This document shows positions 7,925 to 15,419 of a stretch of DNA of 55,032 bases, piece after piece. The stretch lies in the NCBI RefSeq assembly GCF_001672815.1, contig NZ_LZKK01000365.1, positions 1 to 55,032 on the forward strand, written 5' to 3'. The translations under genes were made by a program, and so were the position numbers. The notes below the pieces were generated by a model. It saw nothing but the letters and a program-made list of their open reading frames with translations, ran no database searches and was not told where the DNA came from. The stretch comes from Mycobacterium sp. E796 (GTDB lineage Bacteria; Actinomycetota; Actinomycetes; Mycobacteriales; Mycobacteriaceae). The number at the start of each line of letters is the position of its first letter. Position 1 is the first letter of the stretch.

Positions 7925-7956
7925 GGCGGATCGGTCTTCCTGTTGGCTAGCGCAAA

Positions 7957-8016
7957 TACCCAGTACCCAGGGTATCGGATAGGGCGAGTGTTGACGATCG
8001 CCGGGACGATGTCAAC
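7957..8016. promoter_or_regulatory. Inverted repeats in the BVMO promoter region
   Basis: Two dyads lie upstream of the BVMO gene: TACCCAGTACCCAGGGTA (7957-7974, outer arms TACCC/GGGTA) and GTTGAC-N15-GTCAAC (7990-8016). The first sits where an operator over a promoter would be expected for the adjacent TetR. The second is immediately after the TetR stop and could be an operator or a weak terminator stem. Confidence 0.45.
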
Positions 8017-8029
8017 GTGCCAAAAGTCC

Positions 8030-8746
8030 TCAGCTGGCGGCGGGGTTGCTGGGCACCACGCTGTGAATCGGCTGATCGGGGTCCATCGCGATGCCCAGCG
8101 CGTCGGCCGTGCCGACGAGAACGCCCATCATGATGGTCGTCAGGTGGGCGACGAACTGCTCGCGCGGCATGCGCCGCGGGCTGTCGGCCTCGGGGCCCAG
8201 CCACCACTCGGTGGCCGACGCGGCCGATCCGAAGGCCGCGTGCCCGGCCAGTTCGATCGCCGCGTGGTCCAGCTCCATCTCCCGCAGCTCGTTGTCGAAC
8301 ATGTCGGCCACGGCCAGGGTGATCCCGCGGCCCTCCTCCAGGATCTTGGGGCTCGCCGCGGAACGGCCCTGGATGAACACCCGCAGCACGTTGGGGTGCT
8401 GGTCGACGAGGTTGACATACTCCTCGACGGCGCGGCCGATCACCTCGCGGGCCGAATCGGTCTTGAGGTCGATCGACGGGAAGATCGCCGCCCACAACAT
8501 GTCGCGCAGCCGCTCGCCGATCGCCTGAAACAGGTCGGATTTGTCGTGGAAGTGCCGGTAGATCTTGGGCTTGGCGGTGCCGGCCTCCTCGGCAATCTCC
8601 CGCACACTCAGCTCGGGGCCCAGGCGGTCGATGGCGCGGAACGCGGCATCCACGATTTCACCGCGCACCTTCTTGCGGTGTTCGCGCCACCGCTCGCTGC
8701 GCGCGTCGACCTTGACCCCGGGCTTCGCGCTTGGCGGATGGGGCAT
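8030..8746 (-). CDS. TetR-family regulator upstream of the BVMO (Rv3050c-like)
   Basis: 238-residue TetR regulator. The DNA-binding segment reads LSVREIAEEAGTAKPKIYRHFHDKSDL. The C-terminal half has the conserved stretch AAFGSAASATEWWLGPEADSPRRM and MPREQFVAHLTTIMMGV, matching the M. tuberculosis Rv3050c protein as I recall it. The frame extends to a GTG at 8779; ATG at 8746 (MPHPPSAKPGVKVD) is chosen because the extra residues do not look conserved. It is 105 bp upstream of the BVMO and on the same strand, so it is the natural candidate to control it. Confidence 0.9.
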   Translation of the reverse strand: MPHPPSAKPGVKVDARSERWREHRKKVRGEIVDAAFRAIDRLGPELSVREIAEEAGTAKPKIYRHFHDKSDLFQAIGERLRDMLWAAIFPSIDLKTDSAREVIGRAVEEYVNLVDQHPNVLRVFIQGRSAASPKILEEGRGITLAVADMFDNELREMELDHAAIELAGHAAFGSAASATEWWLGPEADSPRRMPREQFVAHLTTIMMGVLVGTADALGIAMDPDQPIHSVVPSNPAAS

Positions 8747-8842
8747 AGGTGGTCGGGGAATTCTCACCACACCAAGCACCTTACCCCGGTGGCGCCGCTG
8801 ACCTGGGCAGACCGACCATCCGCGGCTCGGCGTGCCGATGCG

Positions 8843-9835
8843 TCACCGTGGCGCGCGCAGTACCTCGCTCGGAGATCGGCCGAACTCCCGGCGGTAGTCG
8901 GCCGCGAACCGGCCCAGGTTGCCGAACCCCCAGTGGTACGCGACGGCCGCGACGGTCGTTCCGTCCTCGATGGACGACCGCCGAAGGTCCGCGTGCGCTC
9001 GAGTGAGACGGATTGCCCTCAGGTATGCCATGGGCGTCGTGTCCAGGTGCCTCCGGAAGGCCTCCTGCAGGGCGCGGGTGCTCAATCGCGCCGCTGCGGC
9101 GACGTCACCGATCCGGACGTCCTCGGCTGCGGATTCCTCGAGGTAGGCGATCGCGCGCCGAATGGCTGGCGGGCGGACGCCGCCACTCGGGCCCCCGCCG
9201 GCCGTGTGGAGAATCCCGGGGTAGGCCTCGATGAGGCTCGCTATCAACATCCGCCGCATCTGCGCGGACAGCAGAGGCCCGGACGCCAAGAGCCCGTCCG
9301 GTCCGGCGTTTTGGAGCAGGATTTGCATCACCTTCGCTACGGCCTTCGACGCCGGTTTGGACGGGTGCCAGCTCAGCGGGAATCGGACGGCGGCCGGCCG
9401 GCTCGCGCCGGTGAACTCGGCAGCGGTCGTCTCGAAATCGGTGCGGGGTATTCGCACATGGAAAAGGTTGCAGTTTTCTTCCCAGCGCAGCCGATACGCC
9501 GTGTGCGCGTCCAGCACCAGGTGTTCGCCGGGCGACAGGAGCCGTTCCCCACTTGCGGCGCGGGCCGCGAACCGCCCGCTGATCTGCTGCGAGACCAGGA
9601 AGAAGTCGTCGAACGTCGACGATTCCAGAAGCGTGGTGCCCGATCCATACGACAGGGAGTAGACGCCCAGGCCGTCGGCGCCTCCCTCGGCATGCCGCGC
9701 GCGGAACGCCGACAAGCTGCCGCGGACGGTGAGCCGGTGGGGACAGTAAACCGACGCGATTTGGGTTCGCGCCTCTTCCGGATCTTTGGTATCGGTTCGG
9801 ATGCGCAGACCCTCGATCGTGAGGCCAGGCTTCAT
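8843..9835 (-). CDS. AraC-family transcriptional regulator
   Basis: 330-residue regulator with an N-terminal AraC-binding-like (cupin) half and a C-terminal double helix-turn-helix. The latter runs from PPAIRRAIAYLEESAAEDVRIGDVA to the hallmark GFGNLGRFAADYRREFGRSPSEV. ATG at 9835 overlaps the stop of the oxidoreductase gene as ATGA, so it is translated by coupling. It is the last gene of the methyltransferase-mmpS-mmpL-oxidoreductase unit and is the likely activator or repressor of that unit. The inducer is unknown; neighbours suggest a lipid or a quinone-like molecule. Confidence 0.9.
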   Translation of the reverse strand: MKPGLTIEGLRIRTDTKDPEEARTQIASVYCPHRLTVRGSLSAFRARHAEGGADGLGVYSLSYGSGTTLLESSTFDDFFLVSQQISGRFAARAASGERLLSPGEHLVLDAHTAYRLRWEENCNLFHVRIPRTDFETTAAEFTGASRPAAVRFPLSWHPSKPASKAVAKVMQILLQNAGPDGLLASGPLLSAQMRRMLIASLIEAYPGILHTAGGGPSGGVRPPAIRRAIAYLEESAAEDVRIGDVAAAARLSTRALQEAFRRHLDTTPMAYLRAIRLTRAHADLRRSSIEDGTTVAAVAYHWGFGNLGRFAADYRREFGRSPSEVLRAPR

Positions 9836-10746
9836 GTGACCGCGACAATCGTCTTGCCGTCGCCGCGACACGCGGGGTCGAACGCGCCGGGTGCTTCGGC
9901 CAGTGAACAAACCGCGCCGACGATCGGGTGCAGCCTTCCGTCGCGCAGCATGTGTTCCAGCGCGGCCAAGCCCGCCCGGTCGGGTTCGACGACGAAGAAG
10001 ATCGAGCGCGCATGCTCCGGTTCAACCTCCGGCGGTTCGGCGATGGTGATCAGCGAACCGCCGGGGCGCACCAATTCCGCTGAGCGCTTGAGGATTTCAC
10101 CGCCGATCACGTCGAATACCACGTCGACCAAGCCGACATCCTCCAGCCGATCGGATTGCAGATCCACGAAAGCGTCGGCGCCCAGGCCCAGCACGGTCTC
10201 CCGGTGCTTGGCGCGGCCGCTGCCGATCACGCGAGCCCCGGCATCGCGAGCAAGTTGCACCGCCATACAGCCGACGGCGCCGGCGGCGCCGTGCACCAGA
10301 ACGGTCTGGCCCGTGCCGAGCTGTGCGTGCAGGAACAGCCCCTGCCATGCGGTCAGTCCGGGGAGCGCCACCGCAGCGGCCACGGTGTGCTCGATGCTTG
10401 CCGATAAAGGCGCAAGATTGCGGGCCTCCACCGCAACGTATTCCGCGAGGGAGCCGTTGCGGGCCCAGTCGGTGATCCCGAAGACCCGCTGGCCCACTAT
10501 CAAACCAGTTGTCCCGTAGCCCAACTCGGCGACGACCCCCGAGACTTCATGCCCCGGGATGCTGGGTGCGCGATCGTGACCGGCGCGGTCGGTCCAGGTT
10601 GCCGGCCAGTCGAGCTCACCCGGCGTGAAGCTGGCGGCGTGGACCCGCACGATGACGTCGTTTTCCGCGGCATGCGGATAGGGCATGTCGACCAGAGAAA
10701 GCCCACGGAAACCGGCGGCGCGGTCGCGCGCGGTAATCGCTTGCAC
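9832..10746 (-). CDS. Medium-chain (quinone oxidoreductase-like) NADPH dehydrogenase
   Basis: 304-residue zinc-independent medium-chain dehydrogenase/reductase of the quinone oxidoreductase type. The GroES-like half (GHEVSGVVAELG) precedes a Rossmann domain with VHGAAGAVGCMAVQLA. No structural zinc cysteines are visible. The frame can be extended to ATG at 10845, but those 33 residues are unlike the family; GTG at 10746 (VQAITARDRAAG) has a G-rich ribosome site and is preferred. The stop overlaps the AraC start (ATGA). The mmpL stop lies 135 bp upstream, so one mmpS-mmpL-oxidoreductase-araC transcript is plausible. Substrate unknown. Confidence 0.85.
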   Translation of the reverse strand: MQAITARDRAAGFRGLSLVDMPYPHAAENDVIVRVHAASFTPGELDWPATWTDRAGHDRAPSIPGHEVSGVVAELGYGTTGLIVGQRVFGITDWARNGSLAEYVAVEARNLAPLSASIEHTVAAAVALPGLTAWQGLFLHAQLGTGQTVLVHGAAGAVGCMAVQLARDAGARVIGSGRAKHRETVLGLGADAFVDLQSDRLEDVGLVDVVFDVIGGEILKRSAELVRPGGSLITIAEPPEVEPEHARSIFFVVEPDRAGLAALEHMLRDGRLHPIVGAVCSLAEAPGAFDPACRGDGKTIVAVT

Positions 10747-10881
10747 AGCTGTCGCACCCCCAATGCCGACGGACGCGCAGCCACGGCCCGTCCGGACAAC
10801 GTTATTCAAGCCTGCACGGCTGCGGCGCAATTCACCTATGGCCATTGAGCCGTCTTGTCCACAAAAAACGACACGAGCGGG

Positions 10882-13746
10882 TCAACGGGTGTCGGCGTAT
10901 TCGGTCGCGGCAGCGCGTCGTGCGGTGGTCGTGCGCGGCGGTCTGGACCGGATCAGCCGGGGCCACCAGAAGAACGGTCCGAGCAGCTGGGCGATGGCGG
11001 GTGTGATGAACGAACGCACGATCAACGTGTCGAGCAGCAGGCCAATGCCGATTGTGGATCCCATTTCGCCGACCGACACCAATTTGCCGGAAACCATTGC
11101 CATCATGGTGACGGCGAAGACGAGCCCGGCGGTGGTGACCACCTTGCCGGAATTGGCCACCGCTCGGATCAGACCGGTGTTGAGACCCGCCTTGCTTTCT
11201 TCCAGGTAGCGGGCGATGAGCAGCAAGTTGTAGTCCGAGCCGACCGCCACCAAGATGATGAACGTGAGCGGCAGGCCCAGCCAGCTGATCGGAATGCCCA
11301 GCATGTGCTGCCAGATCAGCACCGACAGGCCAAACGCTCCCGAATAAGAGAAAGCTACGGTGCCAATTATCACCAATGCCGCGATCATGCTCCCGGTGAT
11401 GAGCAGCATTACCAGGAAAATCAACGCGAATGCCGCCGTGGCCGCGATGATCAGGTCGGTCTTGGCCGCATCCTGGATGTCCCAGTAGGTCGTCGCGGCG
11501 CCGCCGAGATAGACGCGTGCCCCGCCGAGCGTGGTGCCTTTCAACGCCTCCTCGGCGGCGGGTAAATAGGTCTGGTCGTGACGGATACCTTCGGCAGTGA
11601 GCGCCTCACCGTCGTGGTAGATCATGTAGCGGGCGGCCTTGCCGTCCGGGGACATGAAAAATCTCAGGTCGATGTGAAATGAAGGGTTTCCGAACGCATC
11701 TGGTGGTAGGTAGAAGAACTCGTCATTCTTCGCACTGTCGAACGCGTTGCCCAGGTCCATCATCTGACGGCCCAGCTCGTCCAACTGCGCCAGCTGGGGC
11801 TCGATCGTACTGTTTTCGGCCAGGATGACCCGGTGCAGCTGGTCGAGCTGGTCCACGTTGCGGCCCAGCAGTTCGACCAGTTGGGGCGTCACCGAGTCCT
11901 GAATCAGCGCGGCCTTGAGACTCTTGTCCATCTGCTCGTCGAGCTGGTCGATCTTGTCGGTCGCGTCGAACAGCGACCGCAGTGACAAGCAGAGCGGGAT
12001 GTCGAAACAGTGCTTCTCCCAGTAGAAGTAGCTTCGGATCGGTCGCCAGACGTCGTCGAAGTCGGCGAGGTTGTCCCGCACCGCATCCGTGACGTCCTTC
12101 ATGCCCCTCGCGGCGTCGGCGGCGACATGAGCCGCGCCCGCCTGCTGCGACGTCAGTTCCTGCTGATGACGCATCAGGTCGGTCATCCGGTTCGTGATGT
12201 CGGCCAGCTCGGTGAGCCGGGTGTTGAGGTCGGTGAGGAACGGCAGGAGTTCCTTGATCTTCGTACCCATCGAGCCCATGGTGTAAGTGAACGAAGAATG
12301 CTCGAGGGGAGTCCCCAGCGGCCTGGTGACACTCTGGACCAATCCCACACCCGGAGTGTGAAATACAGTGCGTGCCACCCGGTCCAGCGCGATCATGTCG
12401 GTGCTGTTTCGCATGTCGTGATCGGATTCGACCATGAGCATATCGCCGTTAAGCCTGCTGACCGGGAAGTGCCTGTCGCTCGCGGCATATCCCTGCTTCG
12501 ACGGGCTGTCGTCCGAGATGTAGATCCGGTCGTCATAGTTGGGACGGTAGGTGGGGAGCGTGAGCGACCCCACCAGCACCACGACACAGCTTGCCAGCAG
12601 GATCCGGCCGGGCCACCGAACCGTCAGGGTGCCGACCTTGCGCCAGATTCCCACTCCGCCTCGACGTTTCGGCTCGAAGACCCCGAAGCGGCTGCCCAAC
12701 GCCAGCACAGCCGGACCGAACGTGAGAGCAGCCGCAACTGCCGTGAGCATGGCCACGGCGCAGGGAATTCCACAGGTGTTGAAGTAATTTAGCCGGGTGA
12801 ACTTGAGGCAGAACGTTGCGCCGGCGACCGCGAGGCCGGACCCGAGGATGACGTGGGACACGCCGTTCACGGCCGAATAGTAGGCCGTCTCGCGGTCTTC
12901 ACCCGCGTGCCGTGCCTCGTGGTAGCGGCCGACCAGAAAGATCGCGTAATCGGTGCCCGCCCCGAGGATCAGGGACACCAAGAGGTTCGACGCGAACTCC
13001 GATATCCCGATGAACTTGTGGAAGGCGAGAATGGCGACAATGCCTCGCCCGCAGTTCAATTCGAGCATCACCATGAACAGGACGAGAAGCGCTGTCTTGA
13101 TCGATCGATAAACGACCAGCAGCATCACGCTGATCAGGACGATAGTGACGAACATGATCGTGATCAGGCTCTCGTTGCCGGCTTCGAGCATGTCCGCCGA
13201 CAGCGGCGCCGAACCCGAGACGTAGACCTTCAGCCCAGGCGGACTTTTGGCCTGCGCCACCAAATCGCGCACCGCCTTGATTGATTCGTCCGACAGCGCC
13301 GAGCCGAGATTCCCGGCGATCCGCACCAGAGTGTAGGACGCCTTTCCGTCATTGCTCTGCACCCCGGCGGCGGTCGCGCCTTGGCCCCACAGGTCCATGA
13401 CGTATTGAACGTGCTTGTCGTGCTGCAGCTTTGCGACCAAATCCGTGTAGAACGCGTGATCGGTTTCGTCCAGTTTGTGCTCGCCCTCGAAGACGACCAT
13501 CACCAGGCTGTTGCTGTCGGACTCCTTGAACACTTCCCCGATGTGGATGAGCGCTTTCGCCGACGGCGCGTCGACCGGGACCAGGGGACCCCGGCCCGCC
13601 TCGGTAACGGGCTCTAGCTGCGGAACGACCACGTTGAGGACGACCATCAGCGCGATCCACGCGAGGACCACGGGCACGGCGAACTTGCGGATGGTCCGCG
13701 CGACGAATGGTTTGCGCACATCGGTGACGGCGCCGTCGAGGCTCAT
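10882..13746 (-). CDS. MmpL-family RND transporter (MmpS-dependent type)
   Basis: 954-residue inner-membrane RND transporter that uses proton motive force to export lipids or siderophores. One membrane helix starts near residue 20, followed by a large periplasmic domain, a helix bundle, a second much larger periplasmic domain with coiled-coil-forming heptads (LTELADITNRMTDL onward), and a second bundle. The two proton-relay Asp-Tyr pairs are present (GAGTDYAIFL in the first bundle, VGSDYNLLLI in the second). ATG at 13746 overlaps the mmpS stop as ATGA. Size, coiled-coil domain and MmpS partner place it with the MmpL4/MmpL5 group rather than MmpL3/MmpL11. The DNA is locally lower in G+C (a 60-bp sample at 11341 is 50%), which suggests transfer. 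The cargo is unknown. Confidence 0.95.
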   Translation of the reverse strand: MSLDGAVTDVRKPFVARTIRKFAVPVVLAWIALMVVLNVVVPQLEPVTEAGRGPLVPVDAPSAKALIHIGEVFKESDSNSLVMVVFEGEHKLDETDHAFYTDLVAKLQHDKHVQYVMDLWGQGATAAGVQSNDGKASYTLVRIAGNLGSALSDESIKAVRDLVAQAKSPPGLKVYVSGSAPLSADMLEAGNESLITIMFVTIVLISVMLLVVYRSIKTALLVLFMVMLELNCGRGIVAILAFHKFIGISEFASNLLVSLILGAGTDYAIFLVGRYHEARHAGEDRETAYYSAVNGVSHVILGSGLAVAGATFCLKFTRLNYFNTCGIPCAVAMLTAVAAALTFGPAVLALGSRFGVFEPKRRGGVGIWRKVGTLTVRWPGRILLASCVVVLVGSLTLPTYRPNYDDRIYISDDSPSKQGYAASDRHFPVSRLNGDMLMVESDHDMRNSTDMIALDRVARTVFHTPGVGLVQSVTRPLGTPLEHSSFTYTMGSMGTKIKELLPFLTDLNTRLTELADITNRMTDLMRHQQELTSQQAGAAHVAADAARGMKDVTDAVRDNLADFDDVWRPIRSYFYWEKHCFDIPLCLSLRSLFDATDKIDQLDEQMDKSLKAALIQDSVTPQLVELLGRNVDQLDQLHRVILAENSTIEPQLAQLDELGRQMMDLGNAFDSAKNDEFFYLPPDAFGNPSFHIDLRFFMSPDGKAARYMIYHDGEALTAEGIRHDQTYLPAAEEALKGTTLGGARVYLGGAATTYWDIQDAAKTDLIIAATAAFALIFLVMLLITGSMIAALVIIGTVAFSYSGAFGLSVLIWQHMLGIPISWLGLPLTFIILVAVGSDYNLLLIARYLEESKAGLNTGLIRAVANSGKVVTTAGLVFAVTMMAMVSGKLVSVGEMGSTIGIGLLLDTLIVRSFITPAIAQLLGPFFWWPRLIRSRPPRTTTARRAAATEYADTR

Positions 13747-14186
13747 GCGGACAGCACCTGGCACCAGACGCCGGCATGCTCGCCGGTTGCCGTGTGCTCG
13801 GAACGCACCTGACCATCGACGGTGATGCGGCAGCCGACATTTCCTCCCGCCACCTGCGCCGTGATATCGGCGGTCGCCGTCGTCAAGACGGTTACTTCCG
13901 TGTGCGTCCAGGGCAGCGCAGCGAGGTCGACCGTGACCGCGTGAGAGTTCACGTCCCAGTAGCTGGTCCTCCCCCACCCAGCCAAATCGCCAAATATCTC
14001 GTATTCGATGCGTTTGGGATTGAACTGAGCGATCGCGAATTTGTTGCCCGGGCTTCGAGTTCGGTCCTTGGCGCCGAAGGTTCCGTGGGCGGTGTCGATG
14101 ACGAATCCAGCCAGGACGACAACGACGGCCACCAGGGTGGGCACCCAGAGCCTGCCGATCAATCGCCGGGATACCGAAACGCCCAC
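13743..14186 (-). CDS. MmpS-family membrane accessory protein
   Basis: 147-residue MmpS protein: a single N-terminal membrane helix (WVPTLVAVVVVLAGFVI) then a periplasmic beta-sandwich domain. The family core YEIFGD...A...SYWDVNSHAVTVDLAALPWTHTEV is visible, and a short cysteine-containing tail ends GVWCQVLSA. GTG at 14186 follows GGGGAAGG at good spacing and gives the normal family length; a TTG 13 codons upstream would only add polar residues before it. MmpS proteins work with the cognate MmpL in export, and the ATGA overlap with mmpL supports a 1:1 pair. Confidence is high for family, low for cargo. Confidence 0.92.
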   Translation of the reverse strand: MGVSVSRRLIGRLWVPTLVAVVVVLAGFVIDTAHGTFGAKDRTRSPGNKFAIAQFNPKRIEYEIFGDLAGWGRTSYWDVNSHAVTVDLAALPWTHTEVTVLTTATADITAQVAGGNVGCRITVDGQVRSEHTATGEHAGVWCQVLSA

Positions 14187-14294
14187 GCGAATAACCTTCC
14201 CCGGGCGGTGACGACAGAAATCCAACTCACGCGGGCCCGAACCACGCGAGTGATTGGTGCAGGGATGATGGCGAACGCGGCTGCGACGAACCCG

Positions 14295-15197
14295 CTAGGT
14301 GCGCGACGCGCTCAACATCCGCGTGAAACTTGCGAGCTCGACGAAGCCGTCCGCGGTCGGGGCGGTCCGTCCGGCTGAGCGGAAGACGGTGGCCATGTCC
14401 AGACTCTGCGCCGTCCAGCCACGCTCGGCCAGGTACGCTGCGGGGTCTGCGTGCTGCCCGGCGAAAGTGAGCCCCCGCAAGTCTATTTCGGGGTCTCGCT
14501 CGTTCCATATCGGATGGAGTCTCCGGAAATTTTCACCGAGCGCGTCGGCTCTCGGGCTGTAAACATAATCGGCTCCAAGCCGGCTGCCAGGAGCGCTCAA
14601 TGCGGTAATCGCATCGAGTATTTCGTCGTGCGCCCGGGACGGTAGGTACCCGATGAGGATCCCCTCGAGGATCCAGACGGTGGGCTGGGCGTCATCGAAA
14701 CCGGCTTGGCGCAACGCCGTTGGCCAGTCTTGGCGCAGATCGATGCCCAGGCAGTGGTGGCCTTCCGCCGGTGGCCAGCCCAAGCCGGTCAGGACGCTGC
14801 GTTTCCACTCGATTATCTGCGGTTGGTCGACTTCGTAGATGGACATCGCCGACGGCCAACCCAAACGGTAGGCACGGCAATCCAATCCAGACGCGAGGAT
14901 CACGGCCTGCCGAACGCCAGAGCGGCACGCGTCGAGGGCGAAGTCGTCGAGGCTTCTGCTGCGCATGCCGAAATATGCGGGCATCCAGTCGGCGTCGAGG
15001 TCGCAGAAGTCGATCGTGCCGTCAAGCAACTGTCTGAACAATTTCAGCCCGACCGCTCGAACCAGCACTTCGGCGAACGGGTCCCTGATCACCGGATCGG
15101 TTTGCCTGCTGGCGACGGCTCGGGCCGCGGCCACCAACGTGGCCGTGGCGCCTACGCCGGTCTTGAGATCCCAACTGTCGTCACGGGTCCGCGGCAT
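14295..15197 (-). CDS. Class I SAM-dependent methyltransferase (TIGR00027-type)
   Basis: 300-residue methyltransferase of the mycobacterially expanded TIGR00027 group, related to leucine carboxyl methyltransferases. The SAM-binding region reads RQAVILASGLDCRAYRL, followed by the acidic strand end YEVDQPQIIEWK and the segment PTVWILEGILIGYL. ATG at 15197 has an AGAGGGGG ribosome site directly upstream; the earlier ATG at 15215 lies before that site. It is first in the mmpS-mmpL unit (108 bp upstream of mmpS), which suggests that it methylates the exported compound or its precursor. That link is inference. Confidence 0.87.
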   Translation of the reverse strand: MPRTRDDSWDLKTGVGATATLVAAARAVASRQTDPVIRDPFAEVLVRAVGLKLFRQLLDGTIDFCDLDADWMPAYFGMRSRSLDDFALDACRSGVRQAVILASGLDCRAYRLGWPSAMSIYEVDQPQIIEWKRSVLTGLGWPPAEGHHCLGIDLRQDWPTALRQAGFDDAQPTVWILEGILIGYLPSRAHDEILDAITALSAPGSRLGADYVYSPRADALGENFRRLHPIWNERDPEIDLRGLTFAGQHADPAAYLAERGWTAQSLDMATVFRSAGRTAPTADGFVELASFTRMLSASRT

Positions 15198-15384
15198 GTA
15201 GCCCCCTCTATTCATCGGATGCGTCCAAGACAGTCGACGGCACCCGAAGGGGGCGCCTTCTTGAAAGTCGCTGTCCGATGCAAAGTTAGGGGTGCACCCG
15301 CCACCGGTCTACCCGAATAACGCGGCCGATGGCCGGAATACGCGGTGAACCCCGCGGACCAAGCCCGACGGCCGAGTGTGAGCT

Positions 15385-15416
15385 ACGCGACGCGAGCCGC
15401 GACTACACCGTCGCGT
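15385..15416 (-). terminator. Hairpin downstream of nrdE
   Basis: ACGCGAC (15385-15391) pairs with GTCGCGT (15410-15416), immediately after the nrdE stop. There is no T-run. Mycobacterial terminators often lack one, so termination is possible but unproven. The rest of the 222-bp gap to 15197 is the promoter side of the methyltransferase gene, with no other feature that I can support. Confidence 0.4.
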
Positions 15417-15419
15417 GCG

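Noticed and set aside
7990..8016. Intrinsic terminator after the TetR at 8030
   Set aside because: Only 6-bp arms with a 15-bp loop and no T-run; recorded as a possible operator instead.
6512..10519. A 1335-residue plus-strand open frame
   Set aside because: It runs antisense to the BVMO, TetR, AraC and oxidoreductase genes, has no domain, and is the usual mirror frame of high-G+C coding DNA.
13747..13977. Upstream extension of mmpL (77 residues)
   Set aside because: It overlaps mmpS in another frame; the ATGA junction at 13746 gives the normal MmpL N-terminus.
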